From assembly GCF_002101785.1 (NCBI RefSeq), contig NZ_LQPJ01000021.1, positions 1-64,000 on the forward strand: DNA of 64,000 nucleotides. The letters are read 5' to 3'. This DNA comes from Mycobacterium palustre (GTDB lineage: Bacteria; Actinomycetota; Actinomycetes; Mycobacteriales; Mycobacteriaceae). This document shows, one piece after another, positions 1 to 8,606 of this stretch (position 1 is its first letter; each line of letters begins with the position of its first letter). A program made the translations under genes and the position numbers. The notes under the pieces were generated by a model, which did not search any database, was not told where the DNA came from, and saw nothing but the letters and a program-made list of their open reading frames with translations.

Positions 1-252
1 CCCGTGCAGTTGGCCTCGTTCGACCAGGTCGCGCCGCCCGCCGACGCAGTGCCCCCGGCTCCGCCGGCTGACCTGCCGCCTGCGCCGCCCGCGGACGTGC
101 CGCCGGCCCCCGGTGACTTTAACGTCGCATCGCCCGCCCCGCAGGCGTCGAACGCCGGTTACACCCGGCAGCTGTGGGAAGCCATCCGCGGCGCGGACAT
201 TCACGGAAACGACGCGCTGGACAGCCTGGCGCAGCCGGCCCCGGCCAGCTAA
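1..252 (+). CDS. rpfA: Resuscitation-promoting factor RpfA, C-terminal end (partial)
   Basis: Only the last 83 codons are in the window; the start and the lysozyme-like catalytic domain lie upstream. The visible part is an Ala/Pro-rich tail with repeated PPADxPPAP units, followed by a short non-repetitive end (YTRQLWEAIRGADIHGNDAL). This is the tail type of RpfA, a secreted muralytic enzyme that promotes regrowth of dormant cells. Identification rests on the repeat style and on the neighbours: the molybdopterin genes moaE2-mog-moaC2 follow convergently, as at Rv0867c-Rv0864 in M. tuberculosis. The catalytic domain cannot be checked here. Confidence 0.8.
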   Translation, partial: PVQLASFDQVAPPADAVPPAPPADLPPAPPADVPPAPGDFNVASPAPQASNAGYTRQLWEAIRGADIHGNDALDSLAQPAPAS

Positions 253-328
253 CGCCCGCGCCTATAAAGACGCTCGGCCACGCTTCCGCGAGTTCGCTGA
301 TCACGGGGGCGTGGCCGCCAAAGGGCGT

Positions 329-754
329 CTAAGCCGAACCGACCCATTCCTCGGTGCCGTCATCGAAGAACTGGTGCTTCCACACCGGTAGCCGCGCCTT
401 GATGGTGTCGACCAGGCGGGCGCAGGTGTCGAACGCCGCCTGACGATGGTCGGCGGCCACCGCGGCAACCAGCGCCGCCTCACCGATGTGCAGCGCCCCG
501 ATGCGGTGGCTGGCCGCCACGGCGCGCACGCCGGCCGCCTGCTCGGCGACCTCGGCGACCACCTCGCCGATGACCTGCTCCGCCGAAGGGTGCGCGGAAT
601 ACTCCAAACGCACCACCCGCCGACCGCCGTCGTGGTCGCGGATCATGCCGACGAACCCGACGACCGCTCCGGCCGACTGGTGCCCCACCAATTCCTCGTG
701 CTCGGCGAGGTAGATCGGCTCTTCCGTCATCGCGGCACGCAGCACGCGCGTCAT
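329..754 (-). CDS. moaE2: Molybdopterin synthase catalytic subunit MoaE2
   Basis: This 141-residue protein is the large subunit of molybdopterin synthase, which transfers sulfur from thiocarboxylated MoaD to precursor Z (cPMP) in cytosolic molybdenum-cofactor synthesis. The MoaE signature is clear: a [12 protein letters not shown] segment near the start, the [10 protein letters not shown] strand, and the C-terminal LPVWKHQ motif with the catalytic lysine. I chose the ATG at 754 because it overlaps the mog stop by four bases (ATGA) and gives the usual family length; the open frame runs further upstream only inside mog. It is the last gene of a coupled moaC2-mog-moaE2 operon and converges on rpfA. 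Confidence 0.95.
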   Translation of the reverse strand: MTRVLRAAMTEEPIYLAEHEELVGHQSAGAVVGFVGMIRDHDGGRRVVRLEYSAHPSAEQVIGEVVAEVAEQAAGVRAVAASHRIGALHIGEAALVAAVAADHRQAAFDTCARLVDTIKARLPVWKHQFFDDGTEEWVGSA

Positions 755-1233
755 CGCTGGTGGTCCCCGCCGGCAAGTTGGTCCAGCGCGTGGTCGAGCA
801 CGTCGGCGAGCACCCCGAGCCCGTCGCGCACCCCACCGGTCGAGCCCGGCAGATTGACGATCAGCGTGCGCCCGGCCACGCCGCACACGCCGCGCGACAG
901 CACCGACGTGGGAACCTTGGGCAGCCCGGCGCGCCGGATGGCGTCGGCCAGCCCGGGAATCATGTAGTCCAGCACAGCCACAGTCTGGTCGGGTGTCGTG
1001 TCGCTGGGCGAGATGCCGGTGCCACCCGAGGTGATGATGAGGTCGACGTCGGCGTCGAGCGCCTTGCGCAGCGCCTCACCGACCGGCTCGCCGTCGGCGA
1101 CGACCTCGGGCTGCGCAGTCGAAAACCCGTGTTGCTCAAGCCATTCCGCGATGATTGGACCGCTTCGGTCGTCGTAGACGCCGGCCGACGCCCGGGTCGA
1201 GGCGACGATGACCCGTGCGGATCGCGGTCTCAC
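751..1233 (-). CDS. mog: Molybdopterin adenylyltransferase Mog
   Basis: Mog is a 160-residue MogA/MoaB-fold enzyme that adenylylates molybdopterin before molybdate insertion. Visible motifs are the N-terminal [13 protein letters not shown] strand, the nucleotide/pterin-binding [10 protein letters not shown] loop near residue 70, and the [12 protein letters not shown] segment near residue 130. The start is a GTG at 1233 that overlaps the moaC2 stop as GTGA, while its own stop overlaps the moaE2 start as ATGA, so the three genes are probably translated as a coupled series. Length and motifs are normal for the family. Confidence 0.95.
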   Translation of the reverse strand: MRPRSARVIVASTRASAGVYDDRSGPIIAEWLEQHGFSTAQPEVVADGEPVGEALRKALDADVDLIITSGGTGISPSDTTPDQTVAVLDYMIPGLADAIRRAGLPKVPTSVLSRGVCGVAGRTLIVNLPGSTGGVRDGLGVLADVLDHALDQLAGGDHQR

Positions 1234-1757
1234 GGCCGCACCCAGGTTCCGGTCTTGCCGCCCTCCTTGCGGAGCACCCGGATGTCGTCGATGCGGGCGG
1301 CCGGGTCAACCGCCTTGATCATGTCGTAAAGCGTCAGCCCGGTCACGCTGACGGCGGTCAGCGCCTCCATCTCAACCCCCGTCCGGTCGGTGCTGCGTAC
1401 GGTCGCGGTGATCTGGATATCCGATTCGCCGACGTTGAAATCCACGTCCACCCCGGTGAGCGCGAGTTGGTGGCACAGCGGGATCAGGTCGCTGGTGCGC
1501 TTGGCGGCCAAAATGCCCGCCACCCGCGCGGTGGCCAGCGCGTCGCCCTTGGGCAGGCCGCCCGTCGAGATCAGCGCGACCACGTCGCGCGAGGTGCGCA
1601 GCGCGCCCGTTGCTACGGCGGTGCGCGTGGTGGCCCCCTTTTCACTGACGTCGACCATGTGCGCCGCCCCCCGTTCATCCAGGTGCGACAGGGCCGACGG
1701 GGAGTCCCGCGACTCCCGTGTCGCCGAGGCGTTCGAGGCCTCAGGGGCCTTAGCCAT
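1230..1757 (-). CDS. moaC2: Cyclic pyranopterin monophosphate synthase MoaC2
   Basis: MoaC converts the MoaA product of GTP into cyclic pyranopterin monophosphate, the first stable intermediate of molybdenum-cofactor synthesis. The 175-residue protein carries [17 protein letters not shown] at its true domain start (about residue 33), [17 protein letters not shown], the [20 protein letters not shown] core, and the C-terminal KEGGKTG lysine motif. The first 32 residues (Ser/Ala/Glu-rich) precede the conserved domain, so a shorter start is possible; a later start would also leave the spacing to the upstream small gene unremarkable. It leads the moaC2-mog-moaE2 operon. Confidence 0.93.
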   Translation of the reverse strand: MAKAPEASNASATRESRDSPSALSHLDERGAAHMVDVSEKGATTRTAVATGALRTSRDVVALISTGGLPKGDALATARVAGILAAKRTSDLIPLCHQLALTGVDVDFNVGESDIQITATVRSTDRTGVEMEALTAVSVTGLTLYDMIKAVDPAARIDDIRVLRKEGGKTGTWVRP

Positions 1758-1766
1758 TCCGGCGAC

Positions 1767-1976
1767 CTATCGGTTGACGACGGTAACCGGGTGCAGGTAG
1801 GGCAGGTCGGTCGCGGGCAGCGGGAACACCAGTTCACCAAAGGGTGACAACGCACCGGTGCGGTCGCTCACCAGTTCGCTCACCGCGTGGTCGTCGGGGT
1901 CCGTCGTCGGCCAGCCGTTGTCGACGTACCTCGCCTTGCGATCTTTGCCTTCAGCAGTGTCAGCCACGGGGTTCAT
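1767..1976 (-). CDS. Small conserved hypothetical protein (Rv0863-like)
   Basis: This 69-residue soluble protein ([25 protein letters not shown] at the start, [11 protein letters not shown] at the end) has no motif that I recognise. Its place, directly upstream of moaC2 with only 9 bases between them, matches Rv0863 in M. tuberculosis, and the pair probably form one transcript. I chose the ATG at 1976 because the longer open frame runs into the divergent helicase-associated gene. The 95 bases between this start and the gene at 2072 must hold promoters for both directions. No function is assigned. Confidence 0.7.
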   Translation of the reverse strand: MNPVADTAEGKDRKARYVDNGWPTTDPDDHAVSELVSDRTGALSPFGELVFPLPATDLPYLHPVTVVNR

Positions 1977-2071
1977 TCTGACAGGTCGCGCACGCGGACG
2001 TGGCGCAAGGCCGTCGCATCGCGTTTTGCGCGGCAGCTTCGGGCCGGCCGGCTGCTTTACGCTGGTCAGCA

Positions 2072-4324
2072 ATGACCGACAACACCCCGGATATCCCGCT
2101 GGGGTCCTGGCTGGCCGACTTGCCGGACGAGCGGCTGATCCGATTGCTGCAATTGCGGCCGGACCTCGCGCAGCCGCCGCCCGGCAGCATCGCCGCGCTG
2201 GCCGCGCGCGCGCAGGCCCGCCAGTCGGTCAAGGCCGCCACCGACGATCTCGACTTTTTGCGGCTGGCGGTCCTCGACGCCCTGCTGGTGCTGCAGGCCG
2301 ACACCGCCCCGGTGCCCACCGCCAAGCTGCTGGCGCTGATCGGCGAGCGGGCCCCCGAGGCCGACGTCGTGGCCGCGCTGGACGACCTGAGGGAGCGTGC
2401 CCTGGTGTGGGGGGAGGCCGCGGTCCGGGTGGCCGCCGACGCCGGCACGGCCCTGCCGTGGCATCCCGGCCAGGCCACGCTCGAGGACGCCTCACGCACC
2501 GGCGGCGAGATCGCGGCTCTCATCAACGGCCTCGACGCGGCCCAGCTCGATGTGCTGGACAAGCTGCTCGAGGGTTCCCCGATGGGCCGCACCCGAGACG
2601 CCGCGCCCGGCGCCCCGGCCGACCGCCCGGTGCCGCAGCTGTTGGCGATGGGCCTGCTGCGCCGCGTCGATGCCGACACGGTGATCTTGCCTCGCCACGT
2701 CGGACAGGTGCTGCGCGGCGAGGAACCCGGCCCGATGCAGCTGACCGCGCCCGACCCGGTGGTATCGGCGACCACCGCCGCCGACGTCGATGCCGTGGCC
2801 GCCGGGGCCGTCATCGACCTGCTCCGTGAACTCGACGTGCTGCTGCAAACCCTGGGCGCTGCACCGGTTTCCGAGCTGCGCAGCGGCGGCCTGGGTGTTC
2901 GCGACGTCAAGCGGCTGGCCAAGACGACCGGCATCGACGAGCCGCGGCTGGGCCTGATCCTCGAGGTCGCGGCCGCGGCAGGATTGATCGCCAGCGGCAT
3001 GCCCGACCCGGAGCCCGCTACCGGCGACGGTCCGTATTGGGCGCCCACGACGGCCACCGAGCGGTTCACCGCGTTGTCGGCCGCCGAGCGTTGGCATCTA
3101 TTGGCCAGCACCTGGCTCGACCTGCCGGGTCGGCCGGCGCTGATCGGCCGACGCGGTCCCGACGCCAAACCCTATGGCGCCCTGAATGATTCGCTGTACT
3201 CCACGGCTGCACCGCTGGATCGCCGGCTGCTGCTGGGCATGCTCGCCGAGTTGCCGCCGGGCGCCGGCGTCGACGCGGCCTCGGCGTCGGCGGCGCTGAT
3301 CTGGCGCCGCCCCCGCTGGTCCCGGCGGCTGCAGCCCGAGCCGGTGGCCGACCTGCTGGCCGAGAGCCACGCGCTGGGGCTGGTGGGCCGCGGAGCCCTC
3401 AGCGCGCCCGGCCGCGCGCTGCTGGCCGAACCCGGCGACCCTGACGCCGCGATCCAGGCGATGGCCCGGGCGATGCCCGCACCGATCGACCACTTCCTGC
3501 TGCAGGCCGACCTGACGGTGGTGGTGCCCGGGCCGCTGCACCGCGACCTGGCCGATGACCTGGCCACCGTCGCCACCGTCGAGTCGGCCGGTACCGCGAT
3601 GGTGTATCGAATCAGCGAGCAGTCGATCCGTCACGCGCTCGACATCGGCAAGACCCGCGACTGGATGCATGAACTTTTCACCAAGCACTCCAAAACCCCT
3701 GTGCCGCAAGGACTCACGTACCTCATCGACGACGTCGCCCGCCGCCACGGCCAGCTGCGCATCGGCATGGCCGCGTCGTTCGTGCGGTGCGAGGACCCGG
3801 CGCTGCTCGCCCAGGCGATGGCCGCCTCCGAAGAGTTGCAGCTGCGGGCCCTGGCGCCGACGGTGGCCGTGTCGCCCGCGCCGATCGCCGAGGTGCTCGC
3901 CGCGCTGCGCTCCGCGGGCTTCGCCCCGGCCGCCGAGGATTCCACCGGGTCCATCGTCGACGTGCGTCCTCGCGGAGCCCGGGTGGCCACGCCGCAGCAA
4001 CGCCGGCCGTACCGCCCGCCGCCGCGGCCCAGCGCCGAAACCCTCAACGCCGTCGTCTCGGTGCTGCGCAGGGTGACCGCCGCCCCGTTCGGCAACATCC
4101 GCGTCGACCCCGCGGTCACCATGTCAACGTTGCAGCGCGCGGCCAGGGACGGGGAGACGCTGGTCATCGGCTACCTCGACGCCGCCGGCGTGGCCACCCA
4201 GCGAGTGGTGTCGCCGATCAGCGTCCGCGGCGGGCAGCTCGTGGCCTTCGATTCGGCCTCGGGGCGGCTGCGCGAGTTCGCCGTTCACCGCATCACGTCG
4301 GTGGTGTCGGCGGGGTCAGGATAA
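2072..4324 (+). CDS. Helicase-associated protein with WYL-like C-terminal domain (Rv0862c-like)
   Basis: The 750-residue cytosolic protein has no helicase motifs of its own. Its N-terminal half is built of winged-helix-like, leucine-rich segments. The middle (about residues 470-590) resembles the XPB/Ssl2 helicase conserved C-terminal-type domain ([19 protein letters not shown], then [13 protein letters not shown]). The last 60 residues ([10 protein letters not shown] to [11 protein letters not shown]) look like a WYL domain, a ligand- or nucleic-acid-sensing fold. The start ATG at 2072 gives a protein of Rv0862c length (about 750). It lies 82 bases upstream of ercc3 on the same strand, which suggests a partner of the XPB helicase. 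That partnership is inference. Confidence 0.85.
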   Translation: MTDNTPDIPLGSWLADLPDERLIRLLQLRPDLAQPPPGSIAALAARAQARQSVKAATDDLDFLRLAVLDALLVLQADTAPVPTAKLLALIGERAPEADVVAALDDLRERALVWGEAAVRVAADAGTALPWHPGQATLEDASRTGGEIAALINGLDAAQLDVLDKLLEGSPMGRTRDAAPGAPADRPVPQLLAMGLLRRVDADTVILPRHVGQVLRGEEPGPMQLTAPDPVVSATTAADVDAVAAGAVIDLLRELDVLLQTLGAAPVSELRSGGLGVRDVKRLAKTTGIDEPRLGLILEVAAAAGLIASGMPDPEPATGDGPYWAPTTATERFTALSAAERWHLLASTWLDLPGRPALIGRRGPDAKPYGALNDSLYSTAAPLDRRLLLGMLAELPPGAGVDAASASAALIWRRPRWSRRLQPEPVADLLAESHALGLVGRGALSAPGRALLAEPGDPDAAIQAMARAMPAPIDHFLLQADLTVVVPGPLHRDLADDLATVATVESAGTAMVYRISEQSIRHALDIGKTRDWMHELFTKHSKTPVPQGLTYLIDDVARRHGQLRIGMAASFVRCEDPALLAQAMAASEELQLRALAPTVAVSPAPIAEVLAALRSAGFAPAAEDSTGSIVDVRPRGARVATPQQRRPYRPPPRPSAETLNAVVSVLRRVTAAPFGNIRVDPAVTMSTLQRAARDGETLVIGYLDAAGVATQRVVSPISVRGGQLVAFDSASGRLREFAVHRITSVVSAGSG

Positions 4325-4368
4325 TGCGGTTATGCGCGCCGACGACATTGACACAAGTAGCGATGCGG

Positions 4369-4406
4369 TGGGGGTACCACCCGCTTGCGGGGGAGAGTGG
4401 CGCTAG
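4369..4406 (+). promoter_or_regulatory. Short hairpin element overlapping the ercc3 ribosome-binding region
   Basis: Directly before the ercc3 ATG lies a G-rich stretch containing CCCGCTTGCGGG (4380-4391), which can fold as a small stem-loop, followed by GGGGAGAG as ribosome-binding sequence. The hairpin abuts the Shine-Dalgarno region and might affect translation. The sequence looks like a short interspersed mycobacterial element, but that is only an impression and there is no second copy in this window. Confidence 0.35.
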
Positions 4407-6056
4407 ATGACCGACGGACCATTGATCGTGCAGTCCGACAAGACGGTGCTGCTCGAAGTGGACCACGAGCTGGCGGGCGCGGCACGCGCCGCCATCGCGC
4501 CGTTCGCCGAGCTGGAACGCGCGCCCGAGCACGTGCACACCTACCGCATCACCCCGCTGGCCCTGTGGAACGCCCGCGCCGCCGGCCACGACGCCGAGCA
4601 GGTCGTCGACGCGCTGGTCAGTTACTCCCGCTACGCGGTGCCCCAGCCGCTGCTGGTCGACATCGTCGACACCATGGCGCGCTACGGCCGGCTACAGCTC
4701 GTCAAGCACCCGGCGCACGGCCTGACGCTGGTGAGCCTGGATCGCGCGGTGCTCGAGGAGGTGCTGCGCAACAAGAAGATCGCCCCGATGCTGGGCGCCC
4801 GCATCGACGACGACACCGTGGTCGTCCACCCCAGCGAGCGCGGCCGGGTCAAGCAGATGCTGCTCAAAATCGGTTGGCCCGCAGAGGATTTGGCCGGCTA
4901 CGTCGACGGCGAGGCGCACCCGATCAGCCTGCAGCAGGACGGCTGGCACCTGCGCGACTACCAGCAGTTGGCCGCGGATTCCTTCTGGGCGGGCGGCTCC
5001 GGGGTGGTGGTGCTGCCCTGCGGCGCCGGCAAGACGCTGGTCGGCGCGGCCGCGATGGCGAAAGCCCGTGCCACGACGCTGATTCTGGTGACCAACATCG
5101 TCGCCGCCCGACAGTGGAAGCGCGAGCTGGTTGCGCGCACGTCGCTGACCGAGGACGAGATCGGCGAATACTCCGGCGAGCGCAAGGAGATCCGGCCGGT
5201 CACCATCTCGACGTATCAGATGATCACTCGCCGCACCAAGGGCGAGTATCGGCACCTGGAACTCTTCGACAGCCGCGACTGGGGCTTGATCATCTACGAC
5301 GAGGTGCACCTGTTGCCGGCGCCCGTCTTCCGGATGACGGCCGACCTGCAGTCCAAACGGCGGCTGGGGTTGACCGCGACGTTGATCCGCGAAGACGGCC
5401 GCGAAGGCGACGTGTTCTCCCTGATCGGCCCCAAGCGCTACGACGCGCCATGGAAAGACATCGAAGCCCAGGGCTGGATCGCGCCGGCGGAGTGCGTCGA
5501 GGTGCGGGTCACCATGACCGACAACGAGCGGATGCTGTATGCCACCGCCGAACCCGAGGAGCGCTACCGGCTGTGCTCGACGGTGCACACCAAGATCGCG
5601 GTGGTGAAGTCGATCCTGGACAAACACCCCGGCGACCAGACCCTGGTGATCGGCGCCTACCTGGATCAACTCGACGAGCTCGGCGCCGAGCTGAACGCCC
5701 CGGTGATCCAGGGGTCGACCCGGATCCGGGAGCGCGAGGAACTGTTCGACGCCTTCCGCCGCGGCGAGATCACCACCTTGGTGGTGTCCAAGGTCGCCAA
5801 CTTCTCCATCGACCTGCCGGAAGCCTCTGTGGCGGTGCAGGTTTCGGGAACCTTCGGTTCACGCCAGGAGGAAGCCCAGCGGCTGGGCCGGCTGCTGCGG
5901 CCCAAGGCCGGCGGCGGCGGCGCCGTCTTCTATTCGGTGGTGGCCCGCGACAGCCTGGACGCCGAGTACGCCGCGCACCGGCAGCGCTTCCTGGCCGAGC
6001 AGGGCTACGGCTACGTCATCCGCGACGCGGATGACCTTCTGGGACCGGCGATCTGA
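4407..6056 (+). CDS. ercc3: DNA repair helicase XPB (Ercc3)
   Basis: A 549-residue superfamily 2 helicase of the XPB class, a 3'-to-5' ATP-dependent DNA helicase linked to nucleotide excision repair. Visible in order are an N-terminal damage-recognition-like region (1-190), Walker A LPCGAGKT (203-210), the DEVH box (298-301), the GLTAT motif III followed by the XPB-specific RED motif (328-330), and the QEEAQRLGRLLR motif VI near residue 486. Length equals the mycobacterial orthologue. The ATG at 4407 has a G-rich ribosome-binding sequence 5' of it. It follows the helicase-associated gene, as in M. tuberculosis (Rv0862c-Rv0861c). Its 3' end overlaps a decayed gene on the other strand. Confidence 0.97.
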   Translation: MTDGPLIVQSDKTVLLEVDHELAGAARAAIAPFAELERAPEHVHTYRITPLALWNARAAGHDAEQVVDALVSYSRYAVPQPLLVDIVDTMARYGRLQLVKHPAHGLTLVSLDRAVLEEVLRNKKIAPMLGARIDDDTVVVHPSERGRVKQMLLKIGWPAEDLAGYVDGEAHPISLQQDGWHLRDYQQLAADSFWAGGSGVVVLPCGAGKTLVGAAAMAKARATTLILVTNIVAARQWKRELVARTSLTEDEIGEYSGERKEIRPVTISTYQMITRRTKGEYRHLELFDSRDWGLIIYDEVHLLPAPVFRMTADLQSKRRLGLTATLIREDGREGDVFSLIGPKRYDAPWKDIEAQGWIAPAECVEVRVTMTDNERMLYATAEPEERYRLCSTVHTKIAVVKSILDKHPGDQTLVIGAYLDQLDELGAELNAPVIQGSTRIREREELFDAFRRGEITTLVVSKVANFSIDLPEASVAVQVSGTFGSRQEEAQRLGRLLRPKAGGGGAVFYSVVARDSLDAEYAAHRQRFLAEQGYGYVIRDADDLLGPAI

Positions 6057-6513
6057 CGACCAGCCCGCCAAGACTCACGGCGGCGGGGCCGGCTCCGCCG
6101 ATGAAAGCCTCGGCGATCTCGAGGACGGACGCGTCAGCGGCTCCGGGAAGCGACGTCAGCCACGCGACAGCGTCATCGCGTTCGTCGTTGTCGTACACCT
6201 GAGTCGGACATGGCATCCAACCGCCGATGGCGTTGCTCGGTGCCCGAACCCAGCGAACGTCACTGACGACTGGGCAGCCGTCGAGCAATCGCGCATACTT
6301 CAACCCGAATCTCGCGTCCGCCCACAGCGCGCCCGCCGTGATGCCCTCGAAGCCCGGGCCGAACTGGTAGGGCAGCCGCATCCGGCCTCCCGCGCGCTCG
6401 GCGCGATCGATTATCGGAGCAAAGACGCGCTCGTAGCCTGCCGCCGTCACAGTCCCGAAGGCCTCGAGCGCCTATACGCCGGCAGGCATACCCGTAAGTT
6501 CCTGCAGCGCGCG
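6016..6513 (-). pseudogene. Decayed SpoIIAA-like STAS/SEC14-type protein, in-frame TAG and truncated
   Basis: On the minus strand the frame reads LQELTGMPAGV, then a TAG at 6472-6474, then ALEAFGTVTAAGYERVFAPII and on through FGPGFEGITAGALWADARFGL and PVVSDVRWVRAPSNAIGG to VAWLTSLP. This is the layout of SpoIIAA-like (STAS/SEC14) proteins, whose N-terminus normally runs through the position of the stop without a break. Family members of this type that I know continue for a second half, which is missing; the remaining frame runs into the 3' end of ercc3. The open frame after the stop begins at a GTG (6450) inside the first helix, so a functional product is unlikely. An upstream start was not found. 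Confidence 0.65.
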
Positions 6514-6527
6514 GCGCCCCTTTCGAG

Positions 6528-6740
6528 GTGGAGACGAAATTGGCGCGGACCGGAATTCGCGCAGAGTGGGAGGGTTTTCTGCCGAGCCCGCCAATTCGCC
6601 CCGATGTTCGGGCCAAAAACGCACTGGGCCTGTGGACCCGCAATCTGGCGTCCAAACTGTTGAACGTTCCGGCGTTGGCTCAGTGGGTGGTCCGGAGCGA
6701 ATTCCGCGACGACATCGCCTTGCCCGAATTCGTCGCATAG
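6528..6740 (+). pseudogene. C-terminal remnant of an oxidoreductase, possibly an FAD-dependent monooxygenase
   Basis: The 70-residue frame (NALGLWTRNLASKLLNVPALAQ, then SEFRDDIALPEFVA) resembles the last turn of FAD-dependent monooxygenases, which often end in a helix followed by DDIxLPxY. No cofactor-binding part is present upstream and the frame begins abruptly. I read it as the end of a deleted gene, next to the decayed SpoIIAA-like gene on the other strand. The family assignment is weak; the claim of a fragment is firmer because of its size and position. Confidence 0.35.
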
Positions 6741-6787
6741 CCGACCGACCGCGAACCGACCCCCAGAAAGGTTGCGGGAGCGGCAAA

Positions 6788-7933
6788 TTAGAGCGACACG
6801 ATCGTCGCCGACGCGGTGCCCGGTGCGCCGTACACCTGCGCCAGGCCGACGCGCGGGTTGCCGGGCACCTGACGATCGCCCGCCTCGCCCCGCAGCTGTC
6901 GCACCAGCTCGTGCACCTGCCGCAGTCCCGACGCGCCGATGGGCTCACCATTGGCGATCAACCCGCCGTCGGTGTTGACCGGCATCGAACCGTGGATCTC
7001 GGTGGCGCCGTCGGCGACGAGCTTTTCCTGCTCGCCGTCGGCGCACAGGCCCGTCTCGGCCATGTGAATGACCTCGTTGCCGGCGTCGGTGTCCTGGAGC
7101 TGGGCGATGTCGACATCCTCGGGCCCGATGCCCGCCGCCTCGTAGGCCGCCTTGGACGCGTACACCGTCGGCGAAACGTCCTCGTCCAGCGGGGCGAACG
7201 TGGCGTGCACCTCGTAGGCACCGTACGTGCGGGTGCGGATCTCGCAGGCCCGCACGAAGACCGGCTTGTCGGTGTATTTGTGCGCGATGTCGGCGCGACA
7301 CATCACCACGGCCGCGGCGCCCTCGTCGGGCGCGCAGAACATGTACTGCGTCAGCGGGTAGTTGAGCACGTTCGAGTTGAGGATCTCTTCGACGGAGATC
7401 TCCTTGCGTCGGAAGGCGTTCGGGTTCAGCGCGCCATTGCGAAAATTCTTGTTGGCCACGCGCGCCAACGTCTCCCGGGAGATGGTGTGGTCGTGCAGGT
7501 ACTTGTTGGCCTTCATCCCGAAGAACTTGGTGGTGACGAACTGACCGTTCTGCGCGTACCACTGCGGGAGCGCGAGTTTGGCGGGGTCGTCGGTGAACGC
7601 GCCGCGCGGATGCTTGTCCAGCCCGATGGCGATGCCGATGTCGTATTTGCCCAGCCGGATGGTGTCGGCTGTCTGCTGGATGGCGCTGGCGGCGGTGGCG
7701 CACGCATTGAAGACGTTGGTGAACGTGATGCCGGTCAGCCCGACCAGCCGGGTCACCGCGTCGGGGTTGGACACCTCGTGGCTGCCGCCGAAGCCAAACT
7801 GGATGTCCTTCCAGTCCAGGCCGGCGTCGGTCAGCGCGGACTGGATGGCCTCGGCGCCCATCTGCATCGCGGTCTTGTCGAACCGGCCGCAGGGGTGCAG
7901 CCCCACACCGATGATGGCGACGTCGTTAGTCAT
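6788..7933 (-). CDS. Thiolase-like acyl-CoA enzyme, Ltp type
   Basis: A 381-residue thiolase-fold protein. The nucleophile region NVFNACATAASA (Cys78) is present. In the usual GHPxGxTG motif the histidine is replaced: here it reads NGEPIGASG near residue 330, and the final loop is QVYGAPGTASAT instead of the usual C-x-G. Such changes occur in non-thiolase lipid-transfer (Ltp) members, some of which act as retro-aldolases on steroid side-chain CoA esters together with a DUF35 protein. A DUF35 gene lies 12 bases upstream and is probably co-transcribed, which supports this reading. The substrate is unknown; an inactive or atypical thiolase is the alternative. Confidence 0.85.
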   Translation of the reverse strand: MTNDVAIIGVGLHPCGRFDKTAMQMGAEAIQSALTDAGLDWKDIQFGFGGSHEVSNPDAVTRLVGLTGITFTNVFNACATAASAIQQTADTIRLGKYDIGIAIGLDKHPRGAFTDDPAKLALPQWYAQNGQFVTTKFFGMKANKYLHDHTISRETLARVANKNFRNGALNPNAFRRKEISVEEILNSNVLNYPLTQYMFCAPDEGAAAVVMCRADIAHKYTDKPVFVRACEIRTRTYGAYEVHATFAPLDEDVSPTVYASKAAYEAAGIGPEDVDIAQLQDTDAGNEVIHMAETGLCADGEQEKLVADGATEIHGSMPVNTDGGLIANGEPIGASGLRQVHELVRQLRGEAGDRQVPGNPRVGLAQVYGAPGTASATIVSL

Positions 7934-7945
7934 CTCAAACTCCCT

Positions 7946-8359
7946 TTAGACCGGCCGGAAAGCGAACGTCATGACCTCGGCGCCCTCTTCGTCGGTGGTG
8001 AGCGGCACCATGGTCAGCTCGACCTCCTGGCCGAACTTCAGCTTGGCAGGGTCGTTTTCGGTCAGTCGGCCCTCGACTCGGATGATGTCGGCGAGCTGGA
8101 CCAGGCCCACGCCGAACGGCACGAAGTCCTTGCCGGCCGGGCCGGCATAGGGCGCCCCAGGCGGGAAGCCCTGGGTGGTCCACGCCACCAGGGTGCCGCG
8201 GCGGGGCAACAACACCTCGGTCATCTCGCCGCCGCTGCACCGCGGGCACCACTGCTGCACGGGGAACGTCGTCGCACCGCAGGCGCCGCAGCGGCTCCCA
8301 ATCAGCTGGGGGTTCTCGTCGGGCCAGGTGGAGATTTCGGGAGCGAGTGCCTTTTGCAT
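7946..8359 (-). CDS. DUF35 zinc-ribbon/OB-fold protein, partner of the thiolase-like gene
   Basis: The 137-residue protein has a zinc ribbon with Cys24, Cys27, Cys38 and Cys41 (CGAC and CPRC), followed by an OB-fold (RGTLVAWTTQGFPPG, FVPFGVGLVQLADIIRVEGRL). This is the DUF35 acyl-CoA-binding architecture seen in partners of thiolase-like enzymes and of steroid enoyl-CoA hydratases. The ATG at 8359 is preceded by GGAGG at good spacing; the longer open frame upstream has no ribosome-binding site. The DUF35-thiolase order and 12-base gap indicate a two-gene operon and a hetero-oligomer. Metal binding is predicted from the four cysteines only. Confidence 0.9.
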   Translation of the reverse strand: MQKALAPEISTWPDENPQLIGSRCGACGATTFPVQQWCPRCSGGEMTEVLLPRRGTLVAWTTQGFPPGAPYAGPAGKDFVPFGVGLVQLADIIRVEGRLTENDPAKLKFGQEVELTMVPLTTDEEGAEVMTFAFRPV

Positions 8360-8606
8360 AGGGATCCTCCGTGGCAACAAAAGAATGCGCTCACTGAAAG
8401 GTACAACAGCGTTCAACAAAAGCGGAAACCGCATTCTCCTAGCGCACGGCCGCGGCCGAGCCGGGTGGCCAGTGCTGCTCGCTCTTCCCGTCATACCGAG
8501 CCAAACCCTTCAGGGTCTTGGGCCGATCCGCCTACCGTCGTCCCGGACACCACCGCGGTTGCCCGCTAGCGCCCGCCCGTTTAGGACACGAGGTTTCTTC
8601 ATAGCT

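Noticed and set aside
1960..3168. Long minus-strand open frame inside the helicase-associated gene
   Set aside because: It is Arg/Ser-rich low-complexity translation, typical of antisense frames in GC-rich DNA, and the plus-strand protein has clear domains.
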